From Arenicola marina (lineage: Eukaryota > Annelida > Polychaeta > Arenicolidae): a stretch of 64,000 nt of DNA. Within the stretch, counting starts at the first letter, position 1. Each line of letters begins with the position of its first letter. Positions 23,846 through 34,556 of this stretch are shown here, in pieces. The stretch covers positions 45,911,174 to 45,975,173 of the forward strand of contig OZ025250.1 in NCBI GenBank assembly GCA_964019135.1, read 5' to 3'. Made by a program: the position numbers and the translations under genes. The notes beneath the pieces were generated by a model. The model saw only the letters and a list, made by a program, of their open reading frames with translations, was not told where the DNA came from and searched no databases.

Positions 23846-24687
23846 TTACTCGTTTAATTCATATTGGATAACCCCGATGTCAGGTCTGCTCTCAGGGTCA
23901 AAGTGGCAGCACCGGTGGTATATGACACCCAGACCAGTCTCATCCGCTAGGTGCTTGTATCTGTACGATCCTCTGGGCAACCGTCTGGCATCAATCCTCG
24001 CCTTCAGCACCGCATCTTGATTACCTTGGCTTGGCAGGTCCCTGTCCCATGGTAACGTGATATCAGGCGAGAGCAGGCAGAATATGACCATACCACAGCT
24101 CCAAACATCGATTCGTTTCAAAGCTGTGATGTTTGCCACTTTCAAGGAGTCCATGATTTGTTCCGGTGCGAAAAAGCGTCTTGTTCCTCGTTGAACACGG
24201 TCAGTGTACGCCTGTGGCACAGATTCAGTTTGGAGGTTAGTGGCCATACCTTCACCGAATCCGGTCAGCTTGAAGGTAAACAACTCCGCCGTATTTGTTA
24301 CCAGAATGTTGGCCGGCTTCATATCCCTATGGCATATGTCTTTATGGTGAAGGAAAGCCAGCCCTGTAACAACGTCAACTACTGCTTTGTGAAGCACGCG
24401 CCGCTTCACGCCAACTTCTTCGACGAGATCGGCTTCCACCAGAATGCACAGCAGCTCTGCCAGCGTGCTGCCTTTGCGAAAACCGTGGATATCAAGTGGC
24501 TCCAAATTAAACTCCATGAATTCCATAACTGGACTGAAGCTTATGGGCTCTATGCACACTGCCAGCAGACTGACAATATTTGGGTGCTTAATCGCACTGA
24601 GTAATTTAGTCTCCTTTGCGAACAGCTTGACTTTATCGACGTCGTACTTGGAGCCCAGCATCCGTTTAATCACGACTCGAGAACCAT
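23846..24687 (-). CDS. Exon 6: protein kinase domain body and C-terminus
   Basis: Acceptor AAATTATATTCAG|AT; about 280 residues. The beta-3 lysine (VIKRM), alpha-C glutamate (FAKETKLL), catalytic loop HRDMKPANIL, GFG in place of DFG, an activation segment ending RRFFAPEQ, DVWSCGMVIF and the terminal arginine motif DPESRPDIG are all visible. The final codons AAC GAG TAA GT overlap a consensus donor (GA|GTAAGT), so the message either stops here or splices onward to an unseen exon. Confidence 0.85.
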
Positions 24688-27600
24688 CTGAATATAATTT
24701 ACGAACAAATACGTTTACAGATAATATAGTATGCAAATATATCTAATCCAAATATATTCCTACAGGCAAACCGATCATATTGCTGATGTGTTACATTGCC
24801 CCCCCCCCCCCCCCGTCTTTTGGTTCCCCTCTATTGACTGATACTCAATGACTAAACAGAGACATTTGACGCCGGATTAACACTAGCACATAACGAGAAT
24901 AACATCATGGCGGACCCGAATTTAGCTCAACTTCCAAGGCGCGTGAGATTTCAGTGGCCTGGTACGACTTACCTGACTTAATAGTGCCCAAGATGATTCT
25001 TCCATATCCCCCTCTGGCAATCACACGCTCTTCCGTGATGTCTTCCCGTTCCAGGACAGCAATGCCAGCGCGCTCCATGTGCTGTCGCAAGTCTGTCATC
25101 ATCCATTCTAACTCCTCCATCAGGGTACGTTCCATCTGGTCAGAAAGAAGTCGATATTCTGTCATGCTGGCATCTATTGGCGATTTACTTTGTGGCTGTT
25201 ATCGCGCCAGCTGTTGAAGATTGTTCAACGTAAGAATGTAGCATAAAGATAAGTGTCGCTACCCTAATGACTGGGGCAGGATTTAGGAGGTTCGTGTTGA
25301 TGCATCATTAGGTACTGTGAGAGCAATCTTCTCTTCAGTTTCGAAACTGAGAAACTGTAGATTATTACACTGCTCGTCACAACAAAATGGCCGGGGGGCT
25401 AGCGTATTGCGGCATATTGATGCCAGTCGCTATCTCGCATTGTCGCCTGGCACAAAAAAGCGCGAGCACGCGAGAACGCGAGAAGGCGCCCGCGAGAACA
25501 CGAGGGCGAGACCGCAAGAACGCTAAGGTGAGAACGTGTGAAGGTAAATCTCGAGTTCTATCACCTGGCGTTCTCACGATCTAGCCCTCGCGATCTCGCC
25601 CTCGCGATCTCGCGATCTATCCCTCCGGATCTCGCCCTCGCGATTTCGCGCTCGCAATCCCATTTCCAGACGATTGACTATGGCTCTGTGCGCTGAGCCT
25701 ATGGTTCTGGGCGTAGCCTATGGCTCCGGGCAATTGCTCTGGGCTCCGGGCCATGGCTCCCTGCACGAACTATGACTCCGTGCACGGACTATGACTCGGA
25801 ACTATGGCTCCGAGTGCGGGCTATGGCTCCTCGATTATGGCTCCGGTCGCCAGGCTATGGCTTCAAGCTATGGCTCGTGACATCAACCGGGCGAGATTGG
25901 AACTATCAGTTAGATAATGGAGAGTATACACGCTTTGAACACAGTGAGACATACGCTGGTTCCCTGTGACGTATCCAGCGGGTCTACATGTATATACGGG
26001 CGGGGAAGGGGAAGAGAGAGGGGGAAGGGGAGGGATGGGGACGTACAGTGCAGGCGTCCGTACCGTGTGGGCGAACGTACCGTGTGGGCGAACGTACAGT
26101 GTGGACGGACGTACAGTGTGGGCAGACGTACAGTGTGAGCGGACGTACAATGCGGGCGGACGTACAGCGTGGGCGGACGTATAGTGTGGGCAGACTACAG
26201 TGTGGGCGAACGTAGAGTGTGGACGGACGTACAGTGTGGGCAGACGTACAGTGTGAGCGGACGTACAATGCGGGCGGACGTACAGCGTGGGCGGACGTAT
26301 AGTGTGGGCAGACTACAGTGTGGGCGAACGTACAGTGTGGGCGGACGTACAATGTGGGCGGAAGTACAGTGTGGGCGGACGTACAGTGCGGGCGGACGTA
26401 CAGTGTGAGCGTACGTACAGTGAGGAGAGACATACATTGTGGGTGGACGTCTATTGTTGATGGACATACAGTGTGACGGACCTGGGAGCGAATCTGGTGT
26501 GGGTAAACTTATTGCGTGGCTGTGAATTGACTAGCGATATGAAAGTAACTGAAAGCGTCGGTGTACCTACTGTTTTTTTCCGTTTGCGCAACGTTTGCTG
26601 CTTTACAGTTAGGTCATAAAAGTTATTCTAGGCACAGGATCTCGCCACTCGTTAAGGTCAGAAAATGACGTCATTATTTACGAAGTCGTATCCAATGAAA
26701 AAAAATGTGTTTATCATAACGCGCTCCCCAAATGACATCATCTTGGTTACGTCATAACAACCAGCGGCTTAAACAACGACGCCATTTTCGGAACTTAACA
26801 AGTGGCAAGATCCTGTGATTGTAGGTGCATTAAATAGGTGCTATACATATCTTTCTTAATGCCTCTCCATATAGAAACATGCCATAGTGCTAAGAAGCCA
26901 TGGTTACCCAAGGTTGGTCCGCAGCTTTCGGAAGTTGTTTGACTGTCTCCCGCGCATCCAGGGCTCGAGGGTTGTCCGCCGCTTTGAGCGTCCTCACCTC
27001 TTTTCCACTTTTGGCAGCTGATGGGTGAAAATAGGTGTTATTAACGTTATGATCAAACATGAGTTTCCAGCCTAATATTGCCTGCTGCTGTGCGCCATAT
27101 CTTTAACCGCAGCGATTCCGCAGTTCTAGCGTTTTATTGAGGATGTTGATAGGGAGCATGGCATTGCGTGTGTTCGATGCTCTTGGTCAAATTAGTCAAA
27201 TTCTTCAATTCCTGGATCCACGCCAGCTTGGATATGATTGTCTGCTGGATCCGCTCCTGGGATGAGCGGTTTCGATCTGCACTTGCACGCTTCTGCATAT
27301 TTATCTGCCTCCAAATTCCAAGTACCCAGAGGAGGTTACAACCACTGCAGCCCCCGCCCCCCCTTATATTTTCAAATATATGTGGCTCACAGTTTTGCTA
27401 GTGTGACACTGGAGTCCAAACATGAGGAGTGAAATCTAAACAGCCAAGCCTGTAATTTCGCCCAATGTTACGTAGATACAGGTTCCGCTTAATTGTGGAT
27501 CGTACTAAGTATATGTTTCCTGCGATGTTTTGTAGCATACATTTATACACTCTGTGTATGGCGCATCTGCTCATAAACTGGAACTACATTTACCCCAGGA

Positions 27601-30600
27601 AACGTCGATTGATCGCCTCTGACTATTTCCTGATGTGTCAACGTGTAATAATGAAAAAATATTTGTAATAGTTTCCTCAATAACATTAACGGTTATTCTA
27701 TTTTAATGGCCCAATATACTGGGATTCATGTCTTGAAAGTTCCTTTAGACCTAAGAAATATTGGGCGCTGGTCCATGTGCGATAATATAACATCAATTCC
27801 ATATCGTTTCAGCAGCGCGTCTTTATATATGAAATGCAAACAGTGAGGTTCTTTTTTTAAACTATATCGTTCATTACAGTGTTCTGGGAAAATTTAATAT
27901 ATTTCTGCTGGTATTTCAGATAACACACTTGCGTATATTGTGTATTAGTTTAACAAACCATGTGCTTCTGGCTTTTCGGCGGCCTCTTTTGGAAATATGT
28001 GACCATCATTTGATTTCCTGTGCTTACCTACAATGTGACAAAAAGACATCGATTTAGCATTACTTTTCGAAACAAACTTATATGCAAACACTACACAAAT
28101 ATGAATTTCATTCGCCTATTCTTAGACGTGAACATGTTCATGCAAGCACTGGTGATGCCTATAACAAGTTATTTCAAATATGAGGACATTGAACGATATA
28201 CTTACAAACAGGACACCGATTGTGATCTTTGAGCGGCCCTTCGGTGAGTTGCCAAAGCTTCCAGCATAGTTGTATTTCGTGCTCTCGAAGCCTCTGGTCT
28301 TTGTACTTCCCAGCCTTGACCTGGCAGACATCCACTCGGTGGAAAATATCGCCGTCCGCTGTCCAATACCAGTAGCATGTCTCACCACAGAACACGTAAC
28401 TGGCGGGAAGAGGGATGGGATCTGAAACATATAACACGGATAATTTATTTAAAGTGTAGATTTCCCATTTTGCAGGTTTGCTGCTATTCAAACAGATGTC
28501 ATCAGCAACTATCGGTATAAAATTTGACATACTTTTTAAAATTAGAGTTCCGTCTTTCGATATGCACAGGTCAATTAAAGATGTGCAATCATTTGGCTGG
28601 TGCATGGACCTCATAAAATAAAGCAGCATAGCCTGACACACAGACAAGGCATCCATGCGCCCTAAATCTTAATACATGAAATACAATTTCATAGGAGTTC
28701 AGCCCCATAAGGGAGGATTGAAATTCGGTTTCTGTGTGTTCTGTTAAAACCATGAAGAATTGCAATTAAATGAAACAATGCATCATGTGTGTTACCTATA
28801 TCATGAAATCATTCGTGTAGGTAGTAAATTGCTTTCATACCTTGGTCACCAAACGACCTTCCTTGGTCATATATGAAGTTGGCTCGTGACTCACCTTAAA
28901 ATTTAAACAATTTGTTCAAAGCAATATTAACATGAATAGACTCCTTATCGACTAGCTAATAGTGGACAACGGTACACTGATTCCGGGGGCTTGGCGTGAG
29001 TCTGAAAACCAGAGGTGACAGGGCCATTCATTGCCAGCAAGCTAGAGAGAGAGGGGAGGGGGGCTTCAGACTCCGCTATCCGTTAATGCCAAACCGTGAA
29101 GACGCTAGCATATGTTAGACAGCGACCGACTGTGTTGAGCAAACGCTAGCTAACAGTAAATGAAAAAGATTTTACTGCATTGTCAAAAGTCTTCTGGTTG
29201 CAAGGTGGTGGAATAAGATACAGTCAGGCAAATGAGAACTAGGTGGAATAATGGTGTCAACACACCTTTATTGTAGATTAGGCAAATGTCGACTCTACGA
29301 TGACATGAATATATCAGAATAAGGCACTGTTGAATCTCCGGTAAATTCGGCACGGATCCTAGGTGGGTAGGCCAAGCAAAACATAGAGAATGCAATCCTA
29401 TAGCATTTGATTCATACTTACAAATTAGACAATGACGCGGTTCCACATCTGACGGTGCCGTACTCGCACATTGTAATTTCCTGACCAGCTCCACCAAGCG
29501 CACGACCAAGCGACGCCCAACGTGTGTGCCGGCCTGTACCGAAAACACACCCAGCCCATGCAATATTTCCATGTCCAGAGTCCAGTACCAGCAGCGCCTT
29601 TCATGGCAGAACAGGAACTTGACGGGCACTGTGATCTGATCTGCATAAGAAAACACAAAAAGTCTCAAATAATATTAATTATGAATAGATTCAAGCATAC
29701 ATTAACCTCAGCATGATCATTTAGCCATATGCAACTCATTTATAGCATTTTTAATTTTGATGCATCACTGTTAAAGTATGATGAATAATGGTGCTGTGAG
29801 CATCGCAGTCGCGTGCGTTGCCAAGCATGGTGACTATAATCTAGGTAGTCAGCGTCCGGTTTGGGGGATATCGCTCTGTCCGTGGCGACCATGCAATGGA
29901 GTCGAGACCCTCCGAACATCGACATGCGTGCCGTGATAGGTACTGAAAACGAACTTAATGTATACAACCTTTGAGTAACCGCATGCTAAATAAAGGCTTA
30001 CTCGCCTTTCTTTCGCTATGTGTTGTAACACATACTTCGAAGTTAACATGTCACTAGCCGATACCATTAGGAACTGGCCATTTGACATTGAGAGAGGGGA
30101 GGCTATTTTCCCCCAAAAGTAATTTTGCATCTTGGTGGACATTGCGGTCAGTCGGGCGTCGTAAATGCATTCGCGTGCCTTTTTGCGGATACATACCGGT
30201 GAGGAAGAAGTGTCTGGCTTGTTCCAAGTCCTGTTCATCAGACTGTAAAGTGAGTCCGCCGATGTCAGCGTTGGATGCACCACGATCTTCTCTACCCTTG
30301 TTCAAGACATCCTGTAGTTTTTTCTTGCCTACGTCAAGATATGTTCCTGTTTGTAAGGTAATTATTTCGTCGAGGCCGTTGATGCGCAGTATGATCAGCA
30401 GCGATCCGGCCTGGATGTCAATAACCTCACCCATGCCATGGCACTCAAATGTCTTACGAAGCTCAGCCATCTTTGATTGCAAGTAATTCAGGTCGGCGGC
30501 TTCTTCAAGATTAGAACCGCCAGCCAACGTGGTCCGTACTATGAGGTGTGACTGCTCAATCGCCACAACATTATTTCCATCTGAAATAAAGCGTGTATCT

Positions 30601-31043
30601 GTAATCTGCATGCGACCAGGTTATAAAAAAGCATAACTATTTAAAATATTGCCCAATTTACAAACATGTAAAAACATTCGTGACGGAAGTCGTGGGAAAT
30701 ATTATCTTCCAAAACAAAACCGCCACGTCACCATTACGGTATAAGGGACATTGGTGTCCGACAGATTGAAGTAGATTAATTTGGCATTCCAAAGACGCAA
30801 AAAAAGGTTACGCACATTTCATGAACAGAAAAAAACTAAATAATGTTATTCTTATTGCTCACCGGTTCTCACATCCTCAATAAGTGTATGTATGCATTCA
30901 ATATCATGAACAGTCATATGATCGGGTGTACGCAGGCCATCTGCTACTCCGGCGCCTTCCACACTTTCCATTGCTTCCGGGTCGTTCCGCCTTCGCACCG
31001 TTATTGCCGCTGACTGATTCACTGATCCGCTCGGGTGTCCCAT
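23846..31043 (-). CDS. Six-exon gene: unknown modules plus TKL-like (pseudo)kinase
   Basis: Exons on the minus strand are 30863-31043, 30197-30580, 29422-29640, 28206-28421, 24973-25173 and 23846-24687, encoding about 680 residues. Every intron is phase 1: each upstream exon ends one base into a codon and each internal exon begins with AT after the acceptor AG, so all four internal exons are multiples of three. In order: a 60-residue N-terminus, an alpha/beta module, two paralogous Cys/Trp-rich modules, a helical linker with the glycine loop (ARGGYGRIILG), then the kinase with VIKRM, CHRDMKPANIL, APEQ and DVWSCG. The DFG motif reads GFG (about residue 543), so catalysis is doubtful. HRDMKPAN and the overall style suggest the TKL/RIPK-IRAK side of the kinome, which is inference. 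No signal peptide or membrane segment was seen, so it is probably cytosolic. The exon 5 acceptor has a weak pyrimidine tract and is the least certain junction. Confidence 0.8.
24973..25173 (-). CDS. Exon 5: helical linker and kinase glycine loop (67 residues)
   Basis: It ends AAGTCAG|GTAAGT and joins exon 6 to restore the codon GAT. The residues MERTLMEELEWMMTDLRQHM look helical, followed by DITEERVIARGGYGRIILG, a kinase P-loop. The proposed acceptor CGCCAATAG|AT fits the phase-1 pattern but has a poor pyrimidine tract. The ATG at 25163-25165 could instead be the start of a shorter kinase-only transcript. Confidence 0.7.
25296..25760. repeat. GCGAG fold-back repeat, copy 1 (in kinase intron 4)
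   Basis: It shares with 34557-34960 the series GATGCAT, CAGTTTCGAA-CTGAGAAACTG, GGCGGCATATTG-type blocks, CGCTATCTCGCATT and GCCTGGCACAAAAA. A run of GCGAGAACGCGAG motifs follows, then CTCGCGATCTCGC motifs, and then ACTATGGCTC-GTGCGCTGAG. The GCGAGAACGCGAG and CTCGCGATCTCGC halves are complementary, so the unit can fold back. The adjoining 25.68-25.87 kb repeats CTATGGCTCCG imperfectly. Confidence 0.8.
26040..26470. repeat. 17-bp minisatellite array, copy 2 (about 25 units)
   Basis: Same GTGGGCGGACGTACAGT unit as 21108-21665. A 118-bp, seven-unit block (26101-26218) is duplicated immediately (26219-26336), including a shared one-base-deleted unit, which shows block expansion within the array. 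Confidence 0.94.
26633..26817. mobile_element. 185-bp hAT-like MITE with 8-bp target duplication
   Basis: Ends are CACAGGATCTCGCC and GGCAAGATCCTGTG, a ~37-bp terminal inverted repeat with about five mismatches. It is flanked by ATTCTAGG and ATTGTAGG, an 8-bp target duplication with one mismatch. The sister element at about 21.75 kb lacks the insert and serves as an empty site. An 8-bp duplication and short non-coding body fit hAT. Confidence 0.88.
27191..28205. other. Intron 4 remainder, nothing recognised
   Basis: AT-rich intronic DNA between the dispersed element and exon 4. Small open frames here have no support. Confidence 0.45.
28206..28421 (-). CDS. Exon 4: Cys/Trp-rich module, copy 2 (72 residues)
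   Basis: Acceptor TTATATGTTTCAG|AT, donor CCTGTTT|GTAAGT. Key residues are LPASYVFCGETCYWYWTADG, DIFHRVDVCQVKAG and the helix HEIQLCWKLWQL. It aligns almost gap-free to exon 3, so the pair arose by tandem exon duplication. Function unknown. Confidence 0.78.
28422..29421. other. Intron 3 of the kinase gene
   Basis: A 1.0-kb intron with no recognised exon or element. Confidence 0.55.
29422..29640 (-). CDS. Exon 3: Cys/Trp-rich module, copy 1 (73 residues)
   Basis: Strong acceptor TTTTCTTATGCAG|AT, donor CTAATTT|GTAAGT. Key residues are VPVKFLFC, RRCWYWTLD, EILHGLGVFSVQAG and a Leu-rich helix. It is clearly paralogous to exon 4, with the same position of FC, CxWxW/CWYWT, D, I-H, V-AG and RL. 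Family not recognised. Confidence 0.78.
30197..30580 (-). CDS. Exon 2: alpha/beta module (128 residues)
   Basis: Acceptor TTTATTTCAG|AT, donor CTCACCG|GTATGT. It contains a helix-forming stretch (LNYLQSKMAELRKTFE), then EVIDIQAGSLLIILRI, a KKLQDVLNKG helix and GLTLQSDEQDLEQARHFFL. The order beta (GSLLIILR), helix, beta (LTLQ), helix resembles a short C-terminal module I associate with death-fold and NACHT proteins of amphioxus and cnidarians. That likeness is from memory and unproven. Confidence 0.75.
30863..31043 (-). CDS. Exon 1 of the kinase gene (N-terminus)
   Basis: It starts at ATG 31041-31043 (MGHPSGSVNQSAA); the frame upstream reaches a stop after about eight codons. It ends ACCG|GTGAGC, a good donor in phase 1. 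The 60 residues are acidic and unrecognised (ending HDIECIHTLIEDVRTG). No TATA box was recognised upstream. Confidence 0.65.
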
Positions 31044-32480
31044 TACTGCCGATGGCTGTCCACTGGTTTACGCTCCTGAAGAGTCATGCCTAGTGGGTAC
31101 GTCTCCCTTAAACAAAGAACACCTACATAACATTATTACAAGAATGGTTAAAGCACATGCCTCAAAGCTGTGATCTGTTATAACACAGCGCACTCATTAT
31201 CATATTAATTTAACAATGGCGTTTGAAGATGTTGTCTTCGAAGGGAAAAGCCAGGCGCTAAAATCTATTCTGCCTAAAACACCAACAATTCATTTCAACC
31301 CGCAGCTGTTGGAGTAGGTGGGGTCCATATATTCGGGGCTGCAAGGTGACGTCACGAATAACTAATTATCCACGTGGAAGTTTGTTTCATAGGGAAAAAG
31401 AGCGTCGTGCCACACGCAGTCCAAGCATAAATGTGTCTAAAACACCTTATTATTTCAAGTGGGATTTCTTAAGCTATTGGGATTTCAACGAAATGTTTTC
31501 ATGGTTTCAAATCTGGCCTGCTGGGTCCCAGCACTAATTTATAGAAATGCGCGACGCATTTTTCATATCAATTTGCAAAGCGCCGCCCTGGCGAGCGAGT
31601 GTGAAAATGCATTCAGGACATAGGCGACAACAGAGATATAATTAAGCCCTAGCGGAGGCGAAGGCAGAGAGTGGTTTGGATCGTCATATTCTAAAAACCG
31701 GGCCTTTTCTGGTGTACTCGAGCACGGAGAACGAGCAAAATGCATGGATACCGGCTTTGTGAAGAAAAGATTGACAGACTGAGATATAATTGATTCCGCT
31801 CGGTTGCCCCATTAATGCTTAATGCGTGGTTAAGTAAATAAGAGATGGGCGGGCAAATCAGGAACATAATCCTAAGTCGTTATCGGTTCACGAAAATAAT
31901 TAAACCGTTATCCCGAATCCCGGAAAATGCTGCTTACTGCACAGGTAGTGTACACACATCTTACACAGGGGCTATAAATTATAAGCCTCCTCCCCCAGAG
32001 TAGAAGCTGTTGGACAACATATAGTCTATAATCCGGGTATTAATAAAGAAGCGGGGGGGGGGTGGGGGTAGGCACTACCTTACCACAATGATGGGAGTGC
32101 CACCTGTGCCATAGGCCTACGGGGCATATAGACAAGGAGAAATAGTCAGCGGTGATCATTCAACGTTTTATGGCGTAAATGTAGGTTCCCGTTTGAAGAG
32201 TTGCTGCGTTGTACGCATGAGACGGGCAGCCATGCCAGTTCTTTTTTTTAAACCCCGCAACCCAACAGCGTAGGTGAAAACACAATCCTAGATTCCATGA
32301 ATTCAACACATAAAACACGGACTTACAATTTAAATTTTTTCTCAAAAATGTCAATTTATCTCCATATTGTACCTCATAACTGTTTTCATTATACGTTTGC
32401 GAAACCTCGCATTGTAATTTATCTGAGGAAATATCTGATTACGACATACACTGACACAAAAGACGGGGATTGGCCTCCAA
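31044..32480. other. Upstream region of the kinase gene, with a shared ~45-bp motif
   Basis: No gene recognised; any promoter of the minus-strand kinase gene would lie at the left side. At 31634-31674 the sequence ATATAATTAAGCCCTAGCGG followed by GCGAAGGCAGAGAGTGG matches, in inverse orientation, 61265-61306. A weaker ATATAATTGATTCCGCTCGG sits at 31785. A G-run occurs at about 32052-32062. Confidence 0.45.
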
Positions 32481-32499
32481 ACCAGGGAAAACCAAAATG

Positions 32500-33640
32500 G
32501 AATTTAATTGAATTCACTGATCGTGAGATGATTATTGACGTTTCAAAGGCTTTTAACCGAGTTCCACATCAAATGTTTTGGTTTCAGATGCTAAATAGAG
32601 GAATACATGGTTTTGTAATAAGCGTGTTAAGATCTCTGTACAGCCAACTCCAATCATGTGTAGGTTTAAATAGTGGCAGGATAACCGATTTTTTTAAACG
32701 CACAGTTGGCACGAGAAAAGGATGTATGTTATCACCATTCTTATTTACATTATTTTTAAATGAACTTATAGAGATGACTAATAATAATGATGGGAAGGGA
32801 ATCAGTCCAATTTCAGCAAGTGAACTTAAATGTCTGTTGTTCGCGGACGATATTGTAATTTGTGCAGGTACGGTTTTTGGTATGCAGTCACATATTAACA
32901 CTGTAGAGAAATTTTGTAAGATGTGGGGAATAAAAGTAAACTTAGCTGAGACAAAAGTGGTAGTCTTGAGAAATGGGAGGGGGGGGGGGGAAGAAGTATG
33001 AAAAGTGGTATTTGGGAGGCAAGAAAGTAGAAGTGATATCTGGGTACAAATATTTAGGTTTATTAATAGGTGCTACTTTTAAATGGGGACCAGCCCAAAA
33101 AATGTTATGCCAGCAGGCACAAAAAGCTATCGCTTCTATATACAGGTTAGAACACCAATGTGGGGATATTAATCCCAGTGTGATTTTAACGTATGGAAGG
33201 GAGATTTGGGGTTTTAACGAAAGTAAGCACATAGAAACAGTACAAACCAGGTTTTACACAAAGATTTTGGGACTCTCTAAGAGCGCTTGTAACGTTGCAG
33301 CTCTTGGAGAATGTGGTCGAAGATTACTATGCGTGAAATATCATTTGAAATGTGTTAAATATTGGTTAACATTGTGCAGCTGCCATAGGACAGATTACCT
33401 CGAAAATGTTATGACATGTTACTAGAATTGGATATGGCGGGTAGACGAAACTGGCTGACCGAAGTAAAACATCTTTTATCGATGTACGGATTTGGGGATA
33501 TATGGTGTCAGCAAGGAGTAGCAGATGAGAATATATTTTTGTTTATCTTCAAACAGATACTTGAAGATTGTCATGATCAACACTGGCATAGCGATGTTAA
33601 AGTTACTATTTCAATAAAAAGTAAACATTCATTCTGATTC
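32500..33640 (+). mobile_element. 5'-truncated LINE (reverse transcriptase and C-terminal part)
   Basis: It encodes the later half of a reverse transcriptase: IDVSKAFNRVPHQ, GTRKGCMLSPFLFTLFLNEL, LLFADDIVI, then the thumb and C-terminal stretch (YKYLGLLIG, AALGECGRR, YGFGDIWCQQGVAD). It aligns along its length with the LINE at 50455-55010 on the other strand, so both belong to one lineage. Frame changes occur at the G-run near 32977-32990 and again near 33415, and ORF1 and the endonuclease are missing, so it is a dead, 5'-truncated copy. The exact 5' junction is unclear. Confidence 0.88.
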
Positions 33641-34556
33641 AAAACTGGCGGAGTAAATACTTGTGTAGTGACATTGATGTGCTGATGAAGTAACACGCAT
33701 GAAGTAATCTTCGCCGGAGGGAGCACCAACGTCTCACTTTCCGGGGGCACCAACCATTTCCATACGATACGTTATTGGCCAGGAACCAGGCACAATCAAT
33801 ATGGCGACGAAGCGACTTTGATTTACGGACTCAGAGGAGAAACGAATAAGAAAGGCGAGAACAAGAAACAGGATAACTAAGAAGGGAATATAGTGCGTGG
33901 AAATATTTGAAGGAGAAAGAACATTGGAAGAAGGACGAAAAAGTGTGAGGTCTCCTCTCTGGAATGGTAAGTTACGCATTTCTTTACAGCTTTTGAGGTT
34001 CTGTCAGACGGCCAGACTGTCTCTTTATCAGTTTACGGGGATGTCAGGCACGTAAAGGCCGCGCGAATGTGTCGGGATGTGGGGAGGAGTGGGGTAGCGG
34101 GGAGGCTGGGATGGCGGATAGCAGCGGGCGTGGGCGGTTGTTAGGGGTTTTGTATAGACTTTGATACAGCAGGTGTTGTTATCACACAACAATTTCCTAC
34201 CAGACACGGGGCGCCCCGACCACAGGCACAGAAAATCAGTGGAGGAGGAGGGGGGTGGGGGGTAGGTCCGCCCCAACCCTTCACTGATTTACTGTGTCTG
34301 TGGCACTAAGTGACAGGGTATTAGCCAGAATTTTGTTTAATTTCGCTATGATTTTCTTCTAAAGCCTTCTTACCAAACAGCGCTTGAATGCCCCCCAAAG
34401 TGCAAATCTGCCCGCCAAAATAGAAAATTGGGCAGGCGATTATTCCGTTACCTGTTTTCGGCAACATGTGTCTTGTGGAGACCAAATGATATATTATATG
34501 TTGATGAGTTCCATTGGAAATGTTAAGATCGTGATTCACATCAATTCTTGGTTCAT
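33641..34556. other. Spacer, nothing recognised
   Basis: No supported gene. A G-rich low-complexity tract lies near 34240-34265. Confidence 0.45.

Larger units (their letters stand above)
26040..27190 (+). mobile_element. Dispersed element carrying the 17-bp array, copy 2
   Basis: Array plus a right flank homologous to copy 1 (see 21108-22170). It lies in intron 4 of the kinase gene in antisense orientation and is interrupted by the hAT-like MITE at 26633-26817. Confidence 0.7.

Noticed and set aside
29740-29967. Extra exon of the kinase gene in intron 2
   Set aside because: A TTTTCAG acceptor is present, but the peptide shows no motif and including it would break the phase-1 pattern of neighbouring exons.
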